Source of the DNA: Xiphydria camelus
Taxonomy: Eukaryota > Arthropoda > Insecta > Hymenoptera > Xiphydriidae
DNA length: 64,000 nt
Direction: 5' to 3'
Assembly (NCBI GenBank): GCA_963678675.1
Contig: OY783194.1
Location: forward strand, 14,553,812-14,617,811
Part shown: positions 54,901 through 64,000 of the stretch, in pieces
Numbering within the stretch: position 1 is the first letter of the stretch
Layout of the letters: each line of letters begins with the position of its first letter
Notes under the pieces: model-generated
What the model was told of the DNA's origin: nothing
Seen by the model: the letters and a program-made list of their open reading frames with translations, nothing else
The model's database searches: none
Program-made: the position numbers and the translations under genes

Positions 54901-56193
54901 TTCTACAGCGCCGTCTATCCTCCCCTTTGTCCTCGGGAAGCCGCTCTGGATGTCCCGAAGCCTCTCGCCGAGCTCTTCCCTATAGAAGGCCCAGTTCGTG
55001 GCCTTAGGATTGCGGTATACCTCCGTTGGGCTCGAGCCCGCGCCCCCCTTGACGCTAAATGTAATCCGGCGATGATCCGAGAGTGTTACCTCTCCGCTCA
55101 CCTGCCAGTTTCTGATCGCTTGGGCAAGCTTGCGCGTGCACAAGGTTATATCAATCACCTCCTGTCTACGGGAGGTGACATAGGTAGGTTTCGAGCCCCT
55201 ATTGAGGATCTCGAGATCCGTCGTCGAGAGATACTCTAACAGTTCTGTACCTCTCCTGTTTATATCGGAGCTACCCCAGATGGTGTGGTGTGAATTTGCA
55301 TCACACCCCACTATCAACTGGAGCCCCTCCCTTTTGCAGTGGTCAACCAGGCTTCTGAGTTCTCTCGTAGGGGGAGGGTCCTCAGAATTGTGCGGGAAGT
55401 AGGCTGACCCGACCACCACGTCAGACCTCCCTCCCCCTACACTAAGCCCGATTTTCACCGCCGCCAGATCTCTGGTGCAGAATTTTTGAAGTCTTAGGGC
55501 ACTGTATCTCTTACTCACAAAGACACAGGCCCTGGGACCCTCCCTCGGGGGTGCGTGTATCAAGCTGCCACCCCCTAGTTGCAGCCCCGCAACCCTGCCC
55601 TCTCCCGTAATCCAAGGTTCCTGAATCAGGGCTATGTCGGTTTGCCCTACTGCCAGGCCTCGGCTAAGAATCGCCGAGGCCGCTATGCAGTGTTGCAAGT
55701 TTATTTGCGAGAATTTGATCCCCTCAATAGCCATGGTGAATAGGAGTCGGCCAATCCTCGCTGACTGCAGGGGAATCAGAGGGCCCGATATAGCGAGCCC
55801 CCCTCCTCCTTCTCTTCTCGGGAGTAACCGAGTCGGTATCCTCTCGAGTTGAGGAAGACCAGCCAGTCAGGATCCCTTCAAGGGTCTTTCGTACTCCTTT
55901 CCGGGTCTCCGCCTGGCCGGCTTTTGCCACCACGCAGGCCATAGGGGGTCTTCCCTTCTGTCTGCGGGCGGCTTCCTGGGGCGGATCCGACGCCCTACCC
56001 AAGGACCCCGAGGGTTTACCCCCGGTTAGCGCCGAAGTGCTGTATGGCACCCGCTAACCAGGGTCTTCCGTGGGCCCCGAACGGGGTCCACTTCAGTCAC
56101 CTGGCCACCCTCCTATCCGCCACTTGGAGACGCGCCCGGTTGGAGCTCACCCAGTGTTCCCCGCTCCCCTTTACGGAGGTTGGGGAACCCGGG
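51994..56193 (-). mobile_element. LOA-type non-LTR retrotransposon with 12-bp target duplication
   Basis: TATATTAATCTA flanks it at 51982-51993 and 56194-56205. The minus-strand 3' end is a short (AATACT)n tail instead of poly(A), as seen in the I/LOA group. Coding order is endonuclease, reverse transcriptase with CPQGG-VLSPLLW, RNase H and a C-terminal Cys/His-rich end. At 4,200 bp it lacks most of ORF1, so it is internally deleted or 5'-truncated. A 108-codon frame at 55724-56050 may be the remnant of ORF1. Confidence 0.85.
52091..55734 (-). pseudogene. LOA-type endonuclease-RT-RNase H ORF, three lesions
   Basis: The endonuclease (55734-54847) has INLQHCIAASAIL, LIQEPWITG, GCDANSHHTIWGSSD, RGTELLEYL and LSDHRRITF. 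A TGA at 54847-54849 and a one-base insertion near 54776 precede the RT: VPWWNKELN, PGVDGIFPALLQEG, AFQTGKSTETALH, VFLDIEGAFDNTSFEA. A single extra base in the G-run near 53795 shifts the frame at the CPQGG motif. RT continues with VLSPLLWTLVVNGLL, VQGYADDLAI and LRVNPSKTEMVLF. RNase H follows: LVWYTDGSKMETGAGAGIW, FQTEVFAIWA, IYICSDSRATL, LLWMPGHIGIAGNEKAD. The C-terminus has CGDEEETPLHILAHC, a CCHC-like finger. All catalytic motifs are visible but split between frames. Confidence 0.85.
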
Positions 56194-56205
56194 TATATTA
56201 ATCTA

Positions 56206-56800
56206 ACCAACCAAGTCTTAAGTTAACCAATTCTAATAATGACAGAATTAAGAAAAATGATATATTTCCTCTTTCGTATTATACTACCAATTTATATACC
56301 GACCTGTCAAATGCAATGAATGCAACTGGTTCTTGTTGGAACAACAAGTGGATGATCCCTCGTTGGAAAGAAACCTCCTCGGGTTCGCAAACGATCTGTA
56401 ACAAATTGTAAATTACACAATTATATGCAGCATTTCACTTTTAAAATATACCGAACTTACTAGAGCGTAGAAATTAAAAAACTATATCTGAGTTAATCAA
56501 TTCTATTCTAATAATGACAGAATTATTAAAAATGATATATTTCCTCTTTCGTATTATACTATGTTATTCAGCACTTATCTGCCTAATCGGTATCAGTAAT
56601 TCCTCATTGACCGTCGTTACACCGGAGACGAAGAAGAGATGAAATAGAAGTGAGGTACGTGTACACTTCAGGTTTGACATGTCGGTGTGTAAATTGGAAC
56701 TTGTGGTAATACGAAAGAGGAAATATATCGATAGAGAAAAATAGTGATAAAGTAATTACTTGATTATTGTGATCCAATTCCATTTCATCTATTCTGCCAC
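56206..56800. repeat. Duplicated flank and palindrome-arm fragments
   Basis: The block CTAATAATGACAGAATTA, then 'atgatatatttcctctttcgtattatac' occurs at about 56233 and again at 56510. It is preceded in the second case by a copy of 51850-51981, so a ~250-bp tandem duplication spans the LOA insertion. 56620-56800 is a diverged copy of 50920-51120. Confidence 0.6.
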
Positions 56801-57743
56801 GGCTTGTATTGATGACTGATTGTGAGAAGAAAAACCTTCGATTTTTCCCGTGCTCGCATGACCCTGAAAACAAAAAGTAGAACGAACACAAAGATAATGT
56901 CCTTCCATTGAAAGTGAGGTTAAAGCTGTCAGATGGCAATTAAACTTATCTGATGGCAATTCTTTTGAGACCGTCTCCTTTCCTGCTCCTTTCTTGATGC
57001 ACAGGCAACTAGAGAAGAATACCACTGCATCCGTTCACTATCTCGATATTCGAAAAAAATACAAACGATTATTAAACTATACGCGGAGCGTCGGTCACAT
57101 TCACCACTATTCAGATTCACTACTCCGATTACACTGAATTTTTACTTTTTATTAACAAGCGCGTCCGAGGATCGAAAAAATGCGAGGGAAATCGTTTCGC
57201 GAATGGAAATATTACACACACACACTCTCATACACTCTCACATACATTTGATGGCGTATGCGTATGGCCGCATCTGTGTACACATTTCCGATTATGGCCG
57301 ACTATCCCCAAAGGTAGGCAGAATTTTTGTGACATTTTGACATATATATATCGCGGCCGAGAAAAGAAATCCTCAACTTTGTGGCGCAAAGGGCGTGGCT
57401 TCGCGTTGCTAAGGAAAAATCTCTGTTAATATGTAACTTACAACATTTACTCTGGTCTCTATCGATAGAGAATAGTCGATTTATATGGCGTAACTAAGCA
57501 TAGTTTTGGTTATAACCGTATATTTATTAAGAAAATTCGATGTTAAAATTGAGGGGTGAAGGGGGGGCAGACATTTTTCCTGTAAAGATACACGGGTGCT
57601 CGCGGCGATAGCGCTGGTGGCGTCGTTCTGACGACTTGAATGAACATGCCGCGAGACACTACCGTGTCTCTTGATATCCGCCATAATGGTTGCATTTCAG
57701 TGATATTTTCGTTAATTTTTCATATGTTTGATACATTTTTTGC
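56801..57743. other. Unassigned
   Basis: Contains a short CA tract (57212-57225). 57600-57720 directly precedes the transposase-derived frame and may hold its leader. A run of G at 57560-57567 has no evident role. No gene was recognised. Confidence 0.35.
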
Positions 57744-57975
57744 ATGGCAGCGCGCAAACGAGGAAAATCTGAACACGGCATTAAGGATTTTGAAGCATTG
57801 CTCGTCGCAATCAAAGCAATCAAAGTCGAACATAAATCAAGGAAGAGTACTGCAAAAACATACAATATCGATATGGTGCCACGAATGCAAAACAGCTGTT
57901 CACGCGAAATGTGTCAATATGCGTCTCAGTATTTACACTTGCCCAAACTGTGATTCCGATGACGATTTGGAATGA
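57744..57975 (+). pseudogene. pogo/Tigger-like transposase relic: N-terminal HTH fused to PHD-like end
   Basis: The ATG at 57744 opens MAARKRGKSEHGIKDFEALL, VAIKAIKVEHKSRKSTAKTY, NID. This has the form of a Psq/CENP-B-type N-terminal helix-turn-helix of pogo/Tigger transposases. After a one-base shift the sequence continues as IWCHECKTAVHAKC, SIYTCPNC, DSDDDLE and a stop, the cysteine pattern of a PHD-like C-terminal finger found in some of these proteins. The central DDE domain is deleted. AATAAA motifs follow at about 58053 and 58081. Terminal repeats were not identified. The classification is moderate. Confidence 0.5.
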
Positions 57976-58233
57976 TTCTATACCATTTTACAAATTTGAT
58001 TTTTCATAGCAATTTCCAATTATTTTTTCATGTTCACAGCCACGTACGGCAAATAAAATCCAATATATTTCCATTAGTTCAATAAATCAGGTGTTTTTAC
58101 TCGAGTTTTTCTACATTTTCAGCATTTTTTCTAAGGATGGCAACCTACAAGCCAAATTTTCAAGGGGTCAATTTTCAATACTTTCAAGAATTCGCTGTAT
58201 AATTTTGATTTCTTAGGAATTTACATGATATCT

Positions 58234-58248
58234 CGACGACGACGACGA

Positions 58249-58291
<43 letters not shown>

Positions 58292-58292
58292 T

Positions 58293-58346
<54 letters not shown>
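58234..58346. repeat. (ACG)n microsatellite, ~113 bp
   Basis: About 37 CGA units with two interruptions (ATG near 58249, CTA near 58291). Any open frame through it, such as poly-arginine on the minus strand, is an artefact of the repeat. Confidence 0.95.
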
Positions 58347-58365
58347 TAGTTTTTGAATTTCAAGG

Positions 58366-58731
58366 TTAGTCAAGAGACGCACAATCGTTGCAAAGGAATG
58401 CACGGTGTTCGTCGCACATCGGCCGTTCGTATGTCGGGCATACGACTAGTGTCGGTAAATGCCACAAAAAATCCTGATAATGATACTCCCAATATACGTT
58501 AAGAGCACACTGGGTCAAATAGACCCGGCCATCTCGGAACGTTTGACGCAAATCACTGCAAGTCCAACACTGACACTTACGGACCGATACACTCCACACT
58601 GTCATAAAGAGGAAGCTTCGGACTACCGACAGATGGAACCACAGTGACCAATTTCGGCGTTTTAATATAATAAATCGAGGCGTGAATTTTAGCCCGGGTC
58701 ATGTAGACCCGGAATGCCCTTTAAGGGTTAA
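58366..58731 (-). mobile_element. Possible piggyBac-like end with Cys-rich ORF
   Basis: The minus strand begins TTAACCCTTAAAGGGCATTC then CGGGTCTACATGACCCG (58731-58690). TTAA plus CCCTT..GGG and a GGGTC-xx-GACCC palindrome resemble piggyBac termini. A second GGTCAAATAGACC occurs near 58513. A minus-strand frame (58605-58366) encodes CQCWTCSDLRQTF and CPTYERPMCDEHRAFLCNDC. The latter resembles the cysteine-rich tail of piggyBac transposases. The catalytic domain is absent and the other end was not found. Confidence 0.4.
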
Positions 58732-59184
58732 TATGATCACCTTCGTTTAACTTTGAACGAGAAGAATCACGAAATGCGTGCCATGAATTCCAATATTTGT
58801 TCCAAGACGATAAATGAATTTCAATGTCATTGGGATTGTAAGAAATGTTATTGTTTCTGATGCTTATAAACAAACCTCCGGAGTGTCTTGTTCCGTCAGA
58901 AAGGAGAAAGTTAGGATCGGTCCGGTTTGGAAACCCGAGAGAGTCGAATACTCTTTGAGCGCACATGGTCACAGAAAATCTTAAGAGAACTAAACTTAGA
59001 AATACCCGTGATTTACACTATTCGATGTGCACAGAAGTTAATGGCGCTCATTTTGAACACCTTTTAAAATAAATGTTCTGCACTGAAGCACAAATCGTTC
59101 ATTTATCGTCTTCGAATAAGTATTGGAATTCATGGCACGCATTTCGTGATTCTTCTCGTTCAAGGTCAAGTGAAGGTCATCATA
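58732..59184. mobile_element. 453-bp MITE between TTAA sites
   Basis: TTAA lies at 58728-58731 and 59185-59188. The ends TATGATCACCTTC and GAAGGTCATCATA are inverted repeats, and the arms (ACGAGAAGAATCACGAAATG, CGTGCCATGAATTCCAATA) match over about 90 bp. The interior is non-coding. Confidence 0.7.
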
Positions 59185-59188
59185 TTAA

Positions 59189-59792
59189 CAGTTGCTGAAC
59201 TTGTCCTCTTATAAGCTACAAGACTGTGGTAATGAAAATATGTCGACCCATTTAAAATAATATCGATAACCTTGATATCTTGAAAAAACTAATTAGAAAA
59301 TAATTCTTTTCTAATAACAGTACCTATTTGCCCCTTTGTATCGAACCATTTTTCCTCTCAATACTTTTTCATATCATCATAGACTGCTGTGATATTTGAG
59401 GTGGTCAAGTTAGGTGAAACACCCTGTATATTTACTAGGCGGAACACAATATTTCCTCCGCTGTAATCAAGTATACATTTATTAACTGCAAATATACTCT
59501 TTTCTCAGCATACAAAGTAACTTTGATCGAGCGAACGAAGTATTCGCTAAACTGAAAAATTTCTAGAAAATCATAAACGGAATCAAGGAATTTTACTTCC
59601 AAATTTGACCGTGGTAAAAAATTAATCGACGTTTCTCAGAATCTCACATACATTATAAATTATAGTTTCTCTTTTATCTTTGAGCGCGATAACAAATATT
59701 CGCCAGTTGCAGTTTTTCACGAATTATAGCCTGCCTGCTACAGACCGCCTGCTAGTAAATAGCATGTGTATTCGAGTTCTTGCTTTAAGTAT
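59189..59792. other. Unassigned AT-rich DNA
   Basis: No gene, repeat arm or clear regulatory element was recognised. Confidence 0.35.
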
Positions 59793-59887
59793 GCTTATTT
59801 AGAAGCATGCTTAAAAGTAGCATGCTTATATCAAGCACGTGTGAACAGTTAAAAGAGCATGCTACTTTTAAGCATGCTCATAAACAT
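59793..59887. repeat. Hairpin with four GCATGC sites
   Basis: AGCATGCTTAAAAGTAGCAT at 59804-59823 is inverted at about 59856-59875. GCATGC sits at 59805, 59820, 59857 and 59872. 'TAGCATGTG' words flank it at 59760 and 59899. This suggests a small hAT-like MITE with subterminal repeats, but no duplication was confirmed. Confidence 0.55.
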
Positions 59888-60081
59888 GCTTTTTTACTAG
59901 CATGTGTCTGGACCTTTAGTCCCTGAATAAATCTCCCTTCGCGCCGATGTATACAGCTGGCTTGGGACCAATATGGCGTCTCCGTCACTGTGTGTGCTTC
60001 AACTATCGCTTCTCCTCTCCGAAGTAATCAGTTTTCTTCAGTAGTAAATTTTTCAGTGACGTTTCAAGTAATTGATTAAAA

Positions 60082-60545
60082 ATGGGGAAGCCAAACGCGC
60101 AGAAATGCCGGGAATACCGCGAAAGACAACGTGCAAAGGCGAACAGAAATACAACGGGAAAAACAATACGCATACCAAAGAATGGTGCCCAACGTGTAAG
60201 GGAGTGTAGATTACGGAAACAAATGATAAACACCGTGAATAAGAGGAACACAGTGAATGAAATTTTTGACAATCAGTTATTTATCGGTGAAATCGAAGAT
60301 GATAATTTCTGGAATGAAAATAACATCTGGCTCCTAACCCCTCATTGTCTGTTCAACGCGATATTATTGACGACAATTTACGCAATGATCCGGAACCGTC
60401 CAATTTACGTGAAGATAACCAAGGTCATGGTTTGTCATACAGCGGTTACAATAGAAATGCAATTGCTCATAGGGAATTCGACAAAAAATTCACAAATAAT
60501 TCGTTCGGTTTTACGTGCACCGGTTGACAGGTTATGGTTCTAACA
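60082..60545 (+). pseudogene. N-terminal fragment of a Helitron-associated replicase-type protein
   Basis: The ATG at 60082 opens MGKPNAQKCREYRERQRAKA, IPKNGAQRVRECRLRKQM, an Arg-rich start with 'R-E-Y-R-x-R' repeats. From 60345 another frame carries DDNLRNDPEPSNLREDNQGH, GLSYSGYNRNAIAHREFDKK and FTNNSFGFTC. A one-base shift adds DRLWF. In insect Helitron-linked proteins I recall this order followed by a Rep/helicase region. Here the sequence ends without it. At least two frame changes occur. It is a relic, and the family assignment rests on motif memory. Confidence 0.45.
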
Positions 60546-63500
60546 ATAAGAAGATTTGAAAGGCTACGTTCTTGAACAAGAAAACCTAACCCCTCCCCCC
60601 CCATCTTCAACCTAACTCTCCCCCACATTAATCGAGAAACTATTAGGTTATGTTTTACCTGCCGTCAAACACTCAAAAAGGATTCGATTCCTGCAATGGC
60701 TACGTACAACGGTTTCAAATATCCTCCTGTACCAGACAATTTACATACCTCCATTTTGGATTTGATATCAGAGCGATTCAAATCTCTACGAATTCCCTTC
60801 ATGCGAATTCGTCGATTACGACATGTACCTACATGGGTAATATGGAATTTACAGACAGGTCATTAATGTGTCAGTACCAGTGGACACGATGGAACATCAA
60901 TTGCCTTGAGATGTTGATGATGATCATTGTATAAATGCGATCAATTTTTGAGGAACCTTACCGCCATATTGGATTCGCCATATTGTTTTTCGAAATTTTG
61001 ACTTTGGATTCGTAATCAGCAACCCCAAACTCGAGTACTCAATTTCATCCAGATGCGATCAATTTTTAAGGAACCTTTCAAGTGCTTTTCAAGTTGCGGG
61101 CTCACAGTACGGCGCGTGTAATCGTGTTACAAATGAGGGCGCGTGTACCCGAAGGTTAAACAAATACTCTCTTCCAGTATACCGTTTTAAAATTTTAATA
61201 ATATACTGATGAGTATATTATTGGGAGAGATGTTATTGAGGGGTGAGGAATAGTATACTAGTTTGGAGATGCCAGGCCGGGTTTTCTCGATTGGTGCTGG
61301 TATACGTTCCGGTTGGGAGAACCTAGACCGGGCATTTCCAATTATTGACGCTGGTATAGAGTATACGTATGGAAGCGAGTACCGTCGCCTTATAGGTGCG
61401 TGTGAATCATTTGCCACATCAGTTGCATCCAGTGGAATGCAACAAGTGCAATAAAAGTTAAATACGTGTACATGGTTCCAAATAGATTATCCTTAAGCAG
61501 TGGTAAGTAAATTATTTCTAAAGTTGAGTTGGAATTTTTTCCTTTGATCATTTTCAATTTGCATAATATTAAAAAATTGTATAACAGATAAACTCTGTTC
61601 CAAATGGAAATTATACTGAGAACTGGATTTACACCAGTGGGTTACTACACACGACATTGAATTTAGTCGAAAAGCAGTGGAGAATGGTAAACATTTAGCC
61701 TTTTGTCATGTGAAAAGGATGGAAGAAATTCAAAGAAATGGCACAAAGCTGAAGCCGAAGTTATTCCCTAGATGTCGGTAACTTTTGCGTTCGCTAATTT
61801 TTTTCTTTTCGAGTACATTTCAAGCTTTTAGCCTACGCATCGCTTCGCCTGAGCTATACCCGGCAACACCCTATAGACGCACTACCCCCAGGAACCCGCA
61901 GAGCCCTGGCTACGACGCCCGCCCTGGATCCGCATCAGCACTGTCAGGCGTCACCGAGGAGCGACTGCGCAGCGCAGGAGCGACGACGAGCGATGGCAGA
62001 AGGACCCGAGGACGATCGGGGAAGCACGATCGATACCCGGATCGATCAGAATGGGATCGCCCGTCGCAGGAGATAAACGTTGTTTCTCGCGCTTCATACA
62101 GTTTACTTTCTTTGTGCGCTTTCTTGTTTTCTTTTTGTCTTTTCTTTTCTTGCCGTGTTCTGAAAAAGAGTGAGTAGCCGATACCTGGGATCCTGAGGGA
62201 TGAGAGGACTGCAGGAGATGGTAGGCGAGCCATTACTTTTCATAGCAATTCGAGCCTCGTTACCCGAGTCGAAATTTTCAACCTACAGAAAGCCTAGAAT
62301 AACCTAAATAAACCCCAATTAAAACATCCAAAGCCTAAACTACATATCTTGACCTATTTAAAGCAAAAATAACCTAAACAAAACCAATTCAAAACCTCCA
62401 GCTCCTATTCTTGTGATATTTATTGAGTATTAGGTTCCTTTGGTTTTAATAAGGTACTGTTAATCAATATGAATTTATTTTATATACAGCAATAAATAAA
62501 TTAATAAACATTTCTTGATTAAATATGTTATTTCGTGATATGTTAAATATATAAAATTTCATTCCAACTCAGCATTATTTAAAGGAATAGCGATGCCCGA
62601 GTCGAAATTTAAACTCTAATCTGAACCTGGAAAACCTCATTTCTTTGAAGTATTGGTTTGCCGCTGTAGGTGTAACTCTAATTTCGTGATCATCGTGCTC
62701 AGATGATCACGAACAGGTTTAAATTAGAATTTGAGTATACTTCCAACTCTAATTTCGACCTGCTGGACCTCAAACAAAATTGAAACTCTATTTCCAGCCT
62801 CATTATTCTATATAACAGACGTTCTGATGAAGTCATTAAAATTTATAAATATTCAGTTTCACAAATTCCAAAATTTGCTATATTATAACAAACCTATTAT
62901 CAGATTTATAGAATTTTAACAGCTGAATATTACTGGTAGTATTACAGAGAATAGTTTATACTTTACATTAGTACAAAGTTATGGAAAATATCAAAGTGAA
63001 CTATTATCTCTCTCTTTCTTTGCTTTTAATTTATATTCACTTTTATAACCCTGATAGCAAAGCATGCATTTGCACGCTAGAAGCACGCAGTGGCATCACC
63101 GTAGTGTGTTCGTGACATGTGACACAAACTAAGAGACAAATTGATATAATAATGATGTTTCAAACAGTAGAAATTGTACCGAATTATTCCATAAATAATG
63201 AATGATTAATTATCATAATCGTCTCTTTTGAAAAAGAAAGTATCAAATTATTTTATAAAACTTAATGAGAAGAACCTTCGAGAGCAGTCACTGTCATGTT
63301 CGGTTTCTATATATAACTGGAGTCGACCGGTAGGGGAGAGTAGGGTAAAACGGGGTTGCGGGTAAAACGGGGTACTCCTTGTTTTCGTGATATAACGTGC
63401 TGCCATCTGCTGTATACTCCACGAACTTGTTACTTGTTTGGGTGAGTCAAAATGTCAAGTAAGGTCACATGCAAATAAGTTGCCAATTCGTTTTGACAGC

Positions 63501-63616
63501 ACTGGACAGTTTTTAGCCCTCTCGAGATTCATATTTCCACTACAACCTTTTCCTTTGGACAAGCTTACTGTCACAATTGCAGAAAAAGTGAGTATAACAT
63601 ATGTTTCTGTATAAGT
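60546..63616. other. Long stretch without a supportable gene
   Basis: Features seen are a short C-run at 60593-60602; a weakly repetitive open frame (61263-61454) with two 'GAGI/DAGI' segments but no known domain; and a small palindrome CGTGATCAT...ATGATCACG at about 62682-62710. There is also a GGTAAAACGGGG doublet at 63353-63384. Open frames around 61785-62230 are CG-rich but lack motifs. Confidence 0.4.
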
Positions 63617-64000
63617 TGTAACGACGCTACCCGGCGCTACCGGGTAGTCGCACACTTCGGCACGCTCTCTGACTGGCCCAGCTCGGGTAAGACAGCAGAT
63701 AAAGATATGTTGGGCGCCAGGTGTCCCGAGACACCAGAGATAGTCGCGATAGGCCACAGTCAGATCACGTGAACCGGAAACGGAACTCCGCTAGCTCAGC
63801 CCCGTATCGGCGAAGGAGAGGGGCGGGGTCGCGAGACACAGAAACGAATTTGAGGCGGCTTTTAATCAAAGAAATAACACTTAGGGTTTATTGAGAGAAT
63901 ACTTATGCTATGTAATAGAGTCGGATAGCGCAGATATCTGACAATCACACGAAGACGGCACGCGACGATAATACACGGAAATACGCACGAAGACAACAGA
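63617..64000. mobile_element. Start of a second LTR of the 14.2-kb family (runs off the window)
   Basis: TGTAACGACGCTACCCGGCG at 63617 and the next ~380 bases match 14239-14620, with about 5-10% differences by eye. A 12-base insertion (GGAGAGGGGC region) lies near 63815. The preceding bases are AAGT, a possible 4-bp duplication. It confirms the LTR left boundary. Whether it is a solo LTR or leads an element cannot be seen. Confidence 0.75.

Noticed and set aside
58221..58403. Poly-arginine open frame on the minus strand
   Set aside because: It is an artefact of the (ACG)n microsatellite.
61263..61454. 63-codon open frame with internal similarity
   Set aside because: No known domain, no splice or promoter context; not enough to call a gene.

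Overview
The window looks like accessory, transposon-packed chromosomal DNA of an insect, most likely a hymenopteran (ant, bee or wasp). The basis is indirect: spliced eukaryotic genes with short GT-AG introns, non-LTR elements of the R1 and LOA types, PIF/Harbinger elements with a MADF-BESS partner gene, a Polinton, and scattered 'taggttaggtt' and 'ggtaaaacgggg' motifs. There are no bacterial operons, no rRNA and no CRISPR array. Nearly all coding sequence belongs to mobile elements, and most of it is broken.

Layout. 0.6-3.5 kb: nested inverted repeats and a TTAA-flanked MITE. 4.3 kb: a broken THAP-domain gene. 5.8-7.6 kb: a PIF/Harbinger element with a 902-bp solo LTR inside it. 11.3-13.7 kb: two outward-facing PIF 5' ends that enclose a spliced host-like gene tail, possibly a mitochondrial fission regulator. 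14.2-23.1 kb: what appears to be one LTR (TG...CA, 4-bp duplication GTAC) broken up by nested elements. These include tandemly duplicated PIF transposase N-termini, several MITEs, and a 2.3-kb element with ~0.3-kb terminal repeats carrying a fragment of a nuclease-like/CXC-domain gene. 24.9-25.9 kb: a frameshifted gag-like gene. 26.3-27.2 kb: a 129-bp tandem repeat inside an inverted repeat. 27.7-30.0 kb: zinc-finger and transposase fragments.

29.95-42.0 kb is a decayed Polinton/Maverick with ~1.25-kb terminal inverted repeats, a truncated protein-primed DNA polymerase B, and two further genes. An R1-type LINE sits inside its left repeat. The right repeat preserves the matching empty site. 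44.7 kb: a mariner remnant.

45.3-50.2 kb is a PIF/Harbinger element present as a 4.2-kb inverted dimer. Its transposase and MADF-BESS genes lie on opposite strands with interlocked exons. 50.6-51.7 kb: a 1.08-kb palindrome. 52.0-56.2 kb: a LOA-type LINE with a 12-bp target duplication. 57.7-60.5 kb: fragments of pogo/Tigger-like, piggyBac-like and Helitron-like elements plus an (ACG)n microsatellite. 63.6 kb to the end: the start of a second LTR of the family seen at 14.2 kb.

The window records nested insertion, not a working pathway. The best candidates for something new are the interlocked gene pair and its dimer, the host-like exons between PIF ends, the nuclease/CXC cargo element, and the CRE-like palindromes concentrated in the Polinton.
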